Positions 9,163-16,418 of a stretch of 64,000 bases of DNA are shown here, piece by piece. Below the pieces are notes generated by a model, which worked only from the letters and a program-made list of their open reading frames with translations, did not search any database and was not told the DNA's origin. This DNA is from Gemmatimonadota bacterium (GTDB lineage: Bacteria > Gemmatimonadota > Gemmatimonadetes > Gemmatimonadales > Gemmatimonadaceae). Position 1 is the stretch's first letter. The number at the start of each line of letters is the position of its first letter. The DNA is taken from contig JANYHJ010000003.1 of NCBI GenBank assembly GCA_025359135.1, forward strand, positions 1-64,000, given 5' to 3'. Made by a program: the position numbers and the translations under genes.

Positions 9163-9190
9163 CGGTTGACCAACTTACATTGGTCAACCG
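9163..9190. promoter_or_regulatory. Palindromic operator in the toxin-antitoxin promoter
   Basis: There is a perfect inverted repeat with 11-bp arms, CGGTTGACCAA (9163-9173) and TTGGTCAACCG (9180-9190), separated by 6 bp and ending 8 bp before the antitoxin ATG. Two further TTGAC copies lie just upstream (9148-9152 and 9156-9160). VapB/Phd-type antitoxins normally repress their own promoter by binding such palindromes, so this is the likely autoregulatory site; binding is inferred. Confidence 0.75.
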
Positions 9191-9198
9191 GAGGTTCC

Positions 9199-9432
9199 AT
9201 GGGACGCTACACGATTCTCAAGGCCAAGACGCAGTTCTCGGCCCTGGTCCACAAGGCGCAGGCCGGCGGCGAGGTCATCATCCTCCGCGGTGACGAACCG
9301 GTCGCACGCCTCGTGCCCTACGATGCCCCCGCGGGGCCGCGACAGTTCGGCGTGCTCAAGGGGCTCGTGCGCGTGGATGACGCCTTCTTCGAACCACTCG
9401 CGGGCGACGAACTCGACGCGTGGGGGCAGTAG
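9199..9432 (+). CDS. Phd/YefM-type antitoxin
   Basis: The 77-residue protein is an antitoxin of the Phd/YefM fold: MGRYTILKAKTQFSALVHKA, then GGEVIILRGDEPVARLVPYD, the typical DNA-binding dimer domain, followed by a variable toxin-neutralising tail ending DELDAWGQ. It precedes the PIN-domain toxin by 3 bp. I start it at ATG 9199, preceded by GGAGG, a strong ribosome-binding site; the longer frame would translate through the palindromic operator. The antitoxin is expected to bind that palindrome alone or with the toxin. Confidence 0.9.
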   Translation: MGRYTILKAKTQFSALVHKAQAGGEVIILRGDEPVARLVPYDAPAGPRQFGVLKGLVRVDDAFFEPLAGDELDAWGQ

Positions 9433-9435
9433 CGG

Positions 9436-9822
9436 GTGCGCCTCCTCCTCGACACGCACGCGCTGCTCTGGTTCGCCGCCGGCGATGCGGCGCTTCCGCG
9501 ACGCGTGCGGGCCCTGCTCGAGTCGTCCGCGCATGACATCGTCGTCAGCGCCGGCTCCGCGTGGGAGATCGCCACCAAGCATCGCCTCGGCAAACTGCCG
9601 GGCGCCGGACCCTTCGCCGCAGACTTCGAGGGCACTGCCGCTGCCCTCGGACTCGAGGTGCTCGTCATCACCGGACGACATGCACAGCTCGCAGGACAGC
9701 TCGCCGTGGCGCATCGCGATCCGTTCGATCGCATGCTCGTGGCGCAGGCGCAGCTTGATCAACGGCAGCTGGTCTCGGGTGATCGCGCCCTCGACGCATT
9801 CGGTATCGAGCGGGTCTGGTAG
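9436..9822 (+). CDS. VapC-type PIN-domain ribonuclease toxin
   Basis: This 128-residue PIN-domain protein starts from GTG. The acidic metal-binding residues of the family are visible: D in LLLDTHALLWF, E in SAWEIATKHRLGKL, D in HRDPFDRMLVAQA and D in VSGDRALDAFG. VapC toxins cleave specific tRNAs or rRNA; the target here is unknown. The subtype with DTHALLWF and KHRLGKL is often paired with Phd-like antitoxins, as found here. The pair sits between pmbA and nadA, an insertion-like position in the NAD locus. Confidence 0.92.
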   Translation: MRLLLDTHALLWFAAGDAALPRRVRALLESSAHDIVVSAGSAWEIATKHRLGKLPGAGPFAADFEGTAAALGLEVLVITGRHAQLAGQLAVAHRDPFDRMLVAQAQLDQRQLVSGDRALDAFGIERVW

Positions 9823-9838
9823 GCGCGTCATCATGCCG

Positions 9839-9855
9839 TTCGCACACGGTGCGAA
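9839..9855. promoter_or_regulatory. Small perfect inverted repeat upstream of nadA
   Basis: TTCGCAC and GTGCGAA are perfect 7-bp arms around a 3-bp centre, placed 17 bp after the toxin stop codon and about 100 bp before nadA. It could be a terminator-like hairpin for the toxin-antitoxin operon or an operator for nadA-nadC. No T-run follows, so the role is open. Confidence 0.4.
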
Positions 9856-9951
9856 TCAGGACTGATCGCTCCATCTGGATGGGCAGTGCGTGCGGGCGTT
9901 GCCGCGGACCTCGTCGGTGTGGCCTTGACCAACAGGCGCTAGAATTCCTGC

Positions 9952-10959
9952 ATGGCCACCACCACCGCCCCCGCGGGCGTCGCCGAGCTCCAGCAGGCGA
10001 TCCGCGCCCTCGCCAAGGACAAGCGCGCCGTAATCCTCGCGCACAACTACGAGCGCGCGGTGGTCCAGGACGTCGCCGACTATGTCGGCGATTCGCTCGG
10101 ACTCTCGCGAGAGGCCGCGAAGACCACGGCCGATGTCATCGTCTTCTGCGGCGTGCACTTCATGGCGGAGACAGCCGCCATTTTGTCGCCGACGAAGACC
10201 GTCTTGCTTCCTGACTTGGCCGCCGGCTGCTCGCTCGCCGACACGGTCACCGCTGATCAGCTGAAAGCGTGGAAAGCCGAGCACCCGGGCGCCGTCGTCG
10301 TGTCGTACGTGAACACGACCGCCGCGGTCAAAGCCGAGAGCGACTGGTGCTGCACGTCGGGCAATGCGGTCGAGGTCATCAACGCCATCCCGGCCGACAA
10401 GGAGATCCTCTTCCTGCCCGACATGTTCCTGGGCGCGCATGTCCGCCGCATCACCGGGCGCGACAACATCCATGTCTGGATGGGCGAGTGTCACGTGCAT
10501 GCGGGCATCGACCCCGAGCACATCAACCGCCAGCGCGCGGCGCATCCGGGCGCGGAATTTCTCATCCATCCGGAATGCGGCTGCGCGACGCCGGCACTCG
10601 AGGCGGTGAGCGCCGGCGCCATTTCGGCTGAGGGCGTGCAGATCCTCTCCACCGAGGGGATGATCCAGCGTCCGGGAAAATCCACCAACGACACCTTCAT
10701 CGTCGCCACCGAAGTCGGCATCCTGCATCGGCTGCGCAAGGCCAACCCGACCAAGACGTTCATCGCCGCGAGCGAGCAGGCCGTCTGCGGCTTCATGAAG
10801 GTCACGACGCTGCTCAAGGTCCAGCATGCGCTCGAGACGATGACGCATCGCGTCACGGTGCCGGCCGATGTCGCGACGCGTGCACGACAAGCGCTGGATC
10901 GCATGGTCTCGGTCGGCGCGTCGAAGGCTGCGCCGCCACCGCGCGACCCTGGCGAGTAG
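9952..10959 (+). CDS. nadA: Quinolinate synthase
   Basis: NadA condenses iminoaspartate with dihydroxyacetone phosphate to quinolinate using a [4Fe-4S] cluster. The 335-residue protein shows ILAHNYERAVVQDVADYVGD near the N-terminus, a cysteine in VIVFCGVHFMAETA (about residue 66), WCCTSGNAVEVI, the MGECHVHAGI segment, HPECGC and the late cysteine in ASEQAVCGFMKV, covering the three cluster ligands. It is followed 25 bp later by nadC. The start ATG lies directly after a TAGAATTC stretch that may be part of the promoter. Confidence 0.96.
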   Translation: MATTTAPAGVAELQQAIRALAKDKRAVILAHNYERAVVQDVADYVGDSLGLSREAAKTTADVIVFCGVHFMAETAAILSPTKTVLLPDLAAGCSLADTVTADQLKAWKAEHPGAVVVSYVNTTAAVKAESDWCCTSGNAVEVINAIPADKEILFLPDMFLGAHVRRITGRDNIHVWMGECHVHAGIDPEHINRQRAAHPGAEFLIHPECGCATPALEAVSAGAISAEGVQILSTEGMIQRPGKSTNDTFIVATEVGILHRLRKANPTKTFIAASEQAVCGFMKVTTLLKVQHALETMTHRVTVPADVATRARQALDRMVSVGASKAAPPPRDPGE

Positions 10960-10984
10960 GACGACCCGCACCGGAGTCCTTCGG

Positions 10985-11908
10985 ATGAGCGACGACGCCC
11001 CACGCCGCATCTCGCGCGCCATCACGCCGCTCTCGACGCCGGCCGTGGACGTCAACGCCGTCCTGCGCTTCCCGCTCAAGCCCGACGCCACCACGGCGCT
11101 CGTGCGCGCCGCTCTCGATGAGGACCAGGCGCACCAGGACATCACGTCGATCGCCACGATCGCGAAGGAAGCGCGTGTGCGCGCCAAGCTTGTTGCGCGC
11201 GCGCCTGGCGTGCTCGCGGGCGTCGCGCTCGCCATCGAGGCCTTCCGCCAGCTCGACCCGAAGGTCACGCTGCGCATCGACGCGGAAGATGGCACGCGCC
11301 TCGCACGTGGCACCGAGATCCTCTTCGTCAGCGGTCACGCGCGCGGCATCCTCGGCGCCGAACGTGTTGCCCTCAACTACCTGCAGCGACTCTCGGGCGT
11401 CGCGAGTCTCACGGCCAGGTACGTGGACGCGGTGCAGGGCACGGGCGCGCGCATCCTCGACACCCGCAAGACGACGCCGGGCTGGCGTCACCTCGAGAAG
11501 TACGCCGTGCGCTGCGGCGGCGGCACGAACCATCGCATGGATCTCGCGGCCGCGGTGCTCATCAAGGACAACCACCTCGCCGCCTTGGGTGGTGACGTGA
11601 AGGCCGCCGTCGATCGCGCGCGCGCCCTCGCACCCGCAGGCACCACCGTGGAGCTCGAGTGCGACACCCTTGCACAGGTGGAGTCGGGACTCGCTGCGGG
11701 CGCCGACATCCTGCTCCTCGACAACATGACCCTCGACGAAATGCGCGACGCCGTCCAGCGCATCGGCACGCGGGCGCAGACCGAGGCGTCCGGCGGCGTC
11801 CGGCTCGACACCGTGCGTGCGATCGCCGAAACTGGCGTGACCTTCGTGTCGGTCGGAGCGCTCACCCACTCGGCGAGCGCCCTCGACCTGGCACTCGACT
11901 TCGAGTAG
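10985..11908 (+). CDS. nadC: Nicotinate-nucleotide pyrophosphorylase (carboxylating)
   Basis: NadC converts quinolinate and PRPP into nicotinate mononucleotide. The 307-residue protein has the N-terminal EDQAHQDITSIATI, ERVALNYLQRLSGVAS, the substrate-binding LDTRKTTPGWRHLEKYAV with GGGTNHRMDL, and LLDNMTLDEMRDAV and FVSVGALTHSA near the end. The ATG at 10985 follows the sequence GGAGTCCTTCGG. It forms an operon with nadA upstream; the PagL-like gene starts 15 bp downstream and may be in the same transcript. Confidence 0.96.
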   Translation: MSDDAPRRISRAITPLSTPAVDVNAVLRFPLKPDATTALVRAALDEDQAHQDITSIATIAKEARVRAKLVARAPGVLAGVALAIEAFRQLDPKVTLRIDAEDGTRLARGTEILFVSGHARGILGAERVALNYLQRLSGVASLTARYVDAVQGTGARILDTRKTTPGWRHLEKYAVRCGGGTNHRMDLAAAVLIKDNHLAALGGDVKAAVDRARALAPAGTTVELECDTLAQVESGLAAGADILLLDNMTLDEMRDAVQRIGTRAQTEASGGVRLDTVRAIAETGVTFVSVGALTHSASALDLALDFE

Positions 11909-11923
11909 CGGGTACTCCGCGGG

Positions 11924-13159
11924 ATGCGCCGCACCTTTTCCGCCGTTCCGCTGCTGCTCGCCCTCGTGAGTGCGCAGGCGCACGCGCAGGGCGACACGCT
12001 GCAGACGCGTGCGCTCGCGTGGAGCGTCGACTTCTCCGCGGGCCCCGTGCCATTGGCCGGCATCTCGACGCAGGGATCCTTCAACAGCATCAGCGTGCGC
12101 TGGGAGCGCACGATCGCGCGACTCGGTTCGCTGGACGTGCGATATGCGCCGGAGCTGATGCCATACGCGACGCTACGCGATGGCCTCAGCTTGACCAACT
12201 CTGGATTCGGGTGCAGCTCGGTCCAGTTCTGCATCAACGAAGGCTTCATCGTGCGGACCAACGCCGTCGGCATCGGCGCGGCGCCGATTGCGCTCCGCGC
12301 GAGTTGGCCGATCGGCTCTCGCGTGTCGATCGCCGCGGGAACGCGCATCGCCGCCCTTTTTCTCGATGAGTACGCGCCGTTCGGCAACCAGCGCGGCCCC
12401 ACGTGGGTCCTCGACGGCAGCGTGGGACTGCGCGTCGCGCTCACCGACGTCACGAGCCTGTCGGTCGACTGGGTGCGCACCTCACTCGCCAACGGCGCCT
12501 TCGTGCTCGATGACCGCGCCATGAAGACGTCCGGCGTTCGCATCGGCCTCTCGCGAGAGCATCGCGCGCCCTTCCCACGTGTCGCCACAGATTCGGCGGG
12601 CTCGGTCTCGCAAGGCTGGACGCTCTCCGCAGGCGCGGGGTCGTTCAGTCCACTCCGCGGGTTCGAGAACAACGCGCAGCTCTCCACGATCGCCTGGCAC
12701 TGGGAGCGCGTCATCGCTGGTGACGGTGATTTCGCACTCTCGGCCGGCGCCGAGGTGATCCCGCTCGTGCTCGCGCGCGCCGACAAGCTCGTGCTGCCCG
12801 CGCGCGCTCGCTGCGCAGTCGGGCCGTGCCCCGTCATCGACAGCTACGCCACGCCTGCCATCGGCGCCGGACTCGCGCCGCTCACGCTCCGCTTCCACGG
12901 CAGCGTCGCACCGCGCCTCCAGCTCTGGGGCGACGCGTCGGCTGGTGGTGTCGCCTTCGACCGCGAGTATCCGGTGCGCGACTCGAACCGGCTCAACTTC
13001 CTGCTCGGCGCAGGCGCGGGCGTCTCGTTCACCCTCTCGAAGTCGCGAGCGCTCGCCGTCGGTTACCGCTTGCAACATCTCTCCAACGGGTTCACCGCGG
13101 ATCGCAATCCTGGCGTCAACTACCACGCGCTGACCATCGCGCTGCAGCACGTACGCTGA
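11924..13159 (+). CDS. Tandem PagL-like (lipid A deacylase-type) outer-membrane protein
   Basis: This 411-residue exported protein has a signal peptide ending near SAQAHAQG and two homologous halves. Half 1 (about 25-215) contains FSAGPVPLAGIS and SVRWERTIA. Half 2 (about 222-411) contains LSAGAGSFSPLRG and AWHWERVIA and ends with YRLQHLSNGFTADRNPGVN, which matches the acyloxyacyl hydrolase/PagL active-site region (His-x-Ser-Asn, residues 385-388). The equivalent part of half 1 reads WVRTSLANG, without the histidine. PagL removes an acyl chain from lipid A in the outer membrane. The catalytic glutamate expected after the His-x-Ser is not evident, so activity is uncertain. Confidence 0.7.
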   Translation: MRRTFSAVPLLLALVSAQAHAQGDTLQTRALAWSVDFSAGPVPLAGISTQGSFNSISVRWERTIARLGSLDVRYAPELMPYATLRDGLSLTNSGFGCSSVQFCINEGFIVRTNAVGIGAAPIALRASWPIGSRVSIAAGTRIAALFLDEYAPFGNQRGPTWVLDGSVGLRVALTDVTSLSVDWVRTSLANGAFVLDDRAMKTSGVRIGLSREHRAPFPRVATDSAGSVSQGWTLSAGAGSFSPLRGFENNAQLSTIAWHWERVIAGDGDFALSAGAEVIPLVLARADKLVLPARARCAVGPCPVIDSYATPAIGAGLAPLTLRFHGSVAPRLQLWGDASAGGVAFDREYPVRDSNRLNFLLGAGAGVSFTLSKSRALAVGYRLQHLSNGFTADRNPGVNYHALTIALQHVR

Positions 13160-13218
13160 CGTCGATTCGGGTGCACGTCGTCGCGCGTTAGCTTTCCCGC
13201 GACCTTTCGGCCATCCGA

Positions 13219-14634
13219 ATGCCAGATCTCCTCGCGGCGCGCGCCCAGATGGCGATGTCGCTCGCCTTCCACATCCTCTTCGCCTGCATCGGCATCGCCA
13301 TGCCGGTGCTGATGGTCATCGCCGAGTGGCGCTGGATGCGCACCGGCGACGCGATCCAGCTCGCGCTCGCGAAACGATGGTCCAAGGGGACCGCGATCCT
13401 CTTCGCCGTCGGCGCCGTGTCCGGCACCGTGCTCTCGTTCGAGCTCGGCCTGCTCTGGCCGGGCTTCATGGAGTTCGCCGGCGCCATCATCGGCATGCCG
13501 TTCTCGCTCGAGGGTTTTGCATTCTTCACGGAAGCGATCTTCCTCGGCATCTATCTGTACGGATGGAACCGGATCTCGGCCGGAGCCCACCTCGCCTCGG
13601 GAGTGCTCGTCGCCATCTCGGGAATCGCGAGCGGCATCTTCGTCGTCATCGCGAACGCGTGGATGAACGCGCCGGTCGGTTTCGAGCTGCTCGCGGGACG
13701 TCCGGTCAACATCGATCCGATCGCGGCGATGATGACCCCCGCGGCGATCCCCGAGGCGCTGCACATGACCATCGCCGCGTTTGCCGCGACCGGGTTCGCG
13801 GTGGCGGGCATCCACGCCTGGTTCGTGCTCAAGGAACCGGACAATCCGTTCCATCGTCGTGCACTGCCGATCGCGCTCTGGATCGCGATTCCCGCGGGAT
13901 TGCTCCAGCCGTTCTCGGGACACCTGAGCGCGGCATTCGTGGCGCGCAATCAACCCGCGAAACTCGCGGCCATGGAAGCGCTCTTCACGACACAGCGCGG
14001 CGCGCCGCTCCGCATCGGCGGGTGGCCCGATCCCGATACGCGAACGGTGCGCCTTGGCCTCGAGCTGCCGCGCGGCCTCTCGTTCCTCGCCTTCGAGGAC
14101 TTCGATGCGGAAGTGACGGGACTGGACCGTGTGCCGCGCGAAAATTGGCCCGACGTACGCGTGGTGCACGTCGCCTTCCAGGTCATGGTCGCGCTCGGCA
14201 GCTACATGGCGCTGGTCGCGCTCTGGCCGCTCACGCTCCAGCTGCGCGGCCGGCCCGTCAACGAGTCGCGCTGGCTGCTGCGCGCGCTCGTCCTCGCTGC
14301 GCCGATGGGCTTCATCGCCGTCGAAGCGGGCTGGACGGTGACCGAAGTCGGCCGGCAACCGTGGATCGTGAACGGCGTCGTGCGCACCGCGCAGGTGGTC
14401 ACCCCGATGCCTGGACTCGTCATCCCGTTCGCGGTCTTCACGTTGCTCTACTGCTTCCTCGGCGTCGTCGTGGCCGTGCTGCTCTACCGGCAGATCGTGC
14501 GCACCACACCGATGGGCGAGTTCGTGTCGACCACGGAGTTCAAGACGGTGACCGTCGACGGACGCCCCTCCGGCGGCATGCCGCCCGTGCGCCCATCGCG
14601 CCGCTCGCGCGCCTTCGGGGAGCTGGGCGAGTGA
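13219..14634 (+). CDS. cydA: Cytochrome bd ubiquinol oxidase subunit I
   Basis: CydA is the haem- and quinol-binding subunit of the high-affinity terminal oxidase. The 471-residue multi-span protein has haem-ligand histidines in MSLAFHILFACIG (H18) and AVAGIHAWFVLK, and the diagnostic GRQPWIVNGVVRT near residue 378. The Q-loop is of the short type, as expected for a protein of under 500 residues. It overlaps cydB in GTGA at 14631-14634, so the two are translated as a unit. No cydX-like micropeptide or cydDC is visible nearby. Confidence 0.95.
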   Translation: MPDLLAARAQMAMSLAFHILFACIGIAMPVLMVIAEWRWMRTGDAIQLALAKRWSKGTAILFAVGAVSGTVLSFELGLLWPGFMEFAGAIIGMPFSLEGFAFFTEAIFLGIYLYGWNRISAGAHLASGVLVAISGIASGIFVVIANAWMNAPVGFELLAGRPVNIDPIAAMMTPAAIPEALHMTIAAFAATGFAVAGIHAWFVLKEPDNPFHRRALPIALWIAIPAGLLQPFSGHLSAAFVARNQPAKLAAMEALFTTQRGAPLRIGGWPDPDTRTVRLGLELPRGLSFLAFEDFDAEVTGLDRVPRENWPDVRVVHVAFQVMVALGSYMALVALWPLTLQLRGRPVNESRWLLRALVLAAPMGFIAVEAGWTVTEVGRQPWIVNGVVRTAQVVTPMPGLVIPFAVFTLLYCFLGVVVAVLLYRQIVRTTPMGEFVSTTEFKTVTVDGRPSGGMPPVRPSRRSRAFGELGE

Positions 14635-15656
14635 ACGGACTCGGCCTCCCCGACGTGCTCGCCGGTCTCATGGTCGTCGCGCTCACGATGTACGTGCTGC
14701 TCGGTGGCGCGGACTTCGGCGGTGGCGTCTGGGACCTGCTCGCGCGTGGGCCACGCAAGGCGGCGCAGCGCGAACTCGTGGCCGATGCCATCGGCCCGAT
14801 CTGGGAAGCCAACCACGTCTGGCTGATTCTCGTCGTCGTCATGCTCTTCTCCTGTTTCCCTCCCGCGTTCGCGCGCTTCGCCACGCTCCTGCATGTGCCG
14901 CTCGTCGTCATGCTCGTCGGCATCGTGTTGCGCGGCTCCGCGTTCACCTTCCGCACCTACGACAGCCAGCGCGACGACGTCCAGGTGCGCTGGGGTCGCA
15001 CCTTCGCGATCGCGAGCACGCTCACCCCCGTCATGCTCGGCGTCTGCGTCGGCGCGACCATTTCCGGCGACCTGGGTGCGGTGCGCATCGACGCGAGCGC
15101 GTACGACATCTTCATCGCGCCGTGGTGCACGCCCTTCGCGTTCGCGGTCGGCGTCCTCACGCTCGCGCTCTTCGCCTTTCTCGCCGCGGTCTATCTCACG
15201 GTCGAGGCACTCGACGACGCGCTACGCGACGACTTCCGCGTGCGCGCGCTCTGGGCGGGCGCCGCAGTCGGGCTCTGCGCGTTCGCAGTGCTCGCGCTCG
15301 CGCGCACGTCGGCGCCCTTTCTCTGGACGCGCCTCGCCGAAGAACGCTGGGCGTTGCCGCTGCACGGCCTCGCCGCGCTCGCCGCGATCACGGGCTTCGT
15401 CGCCCTGATCACGCGACGCTTCCGCCTCGCGCGCTTCGCGGCCGCGTTGCAGGCGACCTGTCTCGTCTGGGGTTGGGCGTGGGCGCAGTTCCCGTACCTG
15501 CTGCCGCCCGGCATGACCATCAGCGACGCCGCCGCGCCGGAAGCCACGCTCCGTCTCGTGCTCATCGGACTCGCGGTGGGCCTCGTCGTGCTGGTGCCGA
15601 GCTTCTGGTACCTCTTCCGCGTCTTCAAGCGCGCCCCTGGCGCGGTCCATCACTAG
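14631..15656 (+). CDS. cydB: Cytochrome bd ubiquinol oxidase subunit II
   Basis: The 341-residue membrane protein has about eight or nine hydrophobic helices. It starts from GTG with LPDVLAGLMVVALTMYVLLG and continues GADFGGGVWDLLARGP and IGPIWEANHVWLILVVVM, the strongly conserved CydB N-terminal signature. It partners CydA in the oxidase complex at the cytoplasmic membrane. The end at 15656 is followed by a short 63-bp gap before an unrelated membrane protein. Confidence 0.95.
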   Translation: MNGLGLPDVLAGLMVVALTMYVLLGGADFGGGVWDLLARGPRKAAQRELVADAIGPIWEANHVWLILVVVMLFSCFPPAFARFATLLHVPLVVMLVGIVLRGSAFTFRTYDSQRDDVQVRWGRTFAIASTLTPVMLGVCVGATISGDLGAVRIDASAYDIFIAPWCTPFAFAVGVLTLALFAFLAAVYLTVEALDDALRDDFRVRALWAGAAVGLCAFAVLALARTSAPFLWTRLAEERWALPLHGLAALAAITGFVALITRRFRLARFAAALQATCLVWGWAWAQFPYLLPPGMTISDAAAPEATLRLVLIGLAVGLVVLVPSFWYLFRVFKRAPGAVHH

Positions 15657-15719
15657 AAAGTCGTTGACACCGATTCATCCCGGGTTGCGACGGGGCGTGG
15701 TGGGCAGCACAATTCCCGC

Positions 15720-16379
15720 ATGACGACGCCCAGGGCCTCCGACCCGCTGCTCAACCTCAACGCGCTCTCCGAAGATCCCCTCATCCGGGACCAGATCGAG
15801 CGCGGGCTCGCCGACGTCATGGCGGAGCAGCACGCGCAGGAGACGGCCAAGGGCGAGAAGAAGAAGGACAAGGACAAGAGCGCGAAGGAGGGTCGCAAGA
15901 ACGATCTCCTCAAGCTCATCCACGAGTACCAGCGCCGCTGCATCGAGTTCGCCGATCGCAAGGCCACCTTCATCGTCTTCGGTGCGAACGCCTTCGCCTC
16001 GTTCCTCGATCGCTCGAAGGGACTCAAGGACGTGCGCGAGACGCCGATGGCGGAGTGGACCGCGAAGATGATCACGGGTGAAATCGCGATCGCGGTCCTC
16101 GCGCTCGCGGGCTTCACCGCGCTCTGGGTCATCATCCCGCGCATCGCGCGCAAGGTGCCCAAGGGCGCGATCTACTGGGAAGCGATCCGCAAGTACGAGA
16201 CGCAGGACGACTGGGTCAAGGCGATGGCGGACTTCACCGAGGAAGACACGCAGCGCATCGTGCTGCGCGGCATCTATGACCTCGCCGGCATCAACGTGCG
16301 CAAGTACCGCATGCTGCAGGTGGCCACCTGGATCGGGGGCATCGGCATGGGCATGGCGCTCGCCCACATCGCGCTCTAG
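15720..16379 (+). CDS. Orphan DUF5706/PycTM-like membrane protein
   Basis: The 219-residue protein starts with a charged, lysine-rich segment (about 35-65), then EYQRRCIEFADRKATFIVFG, a hydrophobic span, a second span near 121-142, IPRIARKVPKGAIYWEAIRK, a helical region ending IYDLAGINVRKYRMLQVATW, and a last hydrophobic span. The AD-x-KA motif before the first span, the P..G.I.W segment and the terminal KY.ML helix match my recollection of the DUF5706 family, which includes the transmembrane effector of Pycsar anti-phage systems. No cyclase gene is adjacent. Family assignment is by eye and needs a profile search. Confidence 0.6.
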   Translation: MTTPRASDPLLNLNALSEDPLIRDQIERGLADVMAEQHAQETAKGEKKKDKDKSAKEGRKNDLLKLIHEYQRRCIEFADRKATFIVFGANAFASFLDRSKGLKDVRETPMAEWTAKMITGEIAIAVLALAGFTALWVIIPRIARKVPKGAIYWEAIRKYETQDDWVKAMADFTEEDTQRIVLRGIYDLAGINVRKYRMLQVATWIGGIGMGMALAHIAL

Positions 16380-16382
16380 CCG

Positions 16383-16410
16383 GCGTCCTGAGCGTAGCGA
16401 AGGGCCTGCC
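16383..16410. repeat. REP-like element, copy A (degenerate)
   Basis: The segment reads as the repeat found at three other places (18249, 20611, 23885), with CCTGAGCGTAGCGAAGGGCC differing by two bases from the core CCTGAGCGCAGCGAAGGACC. It lies in the 39-bp gap between two convergent genes and has no visible opposing arm. Confidence 0.7.
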
Positions 16411-16418
16411 TGTGCCCT

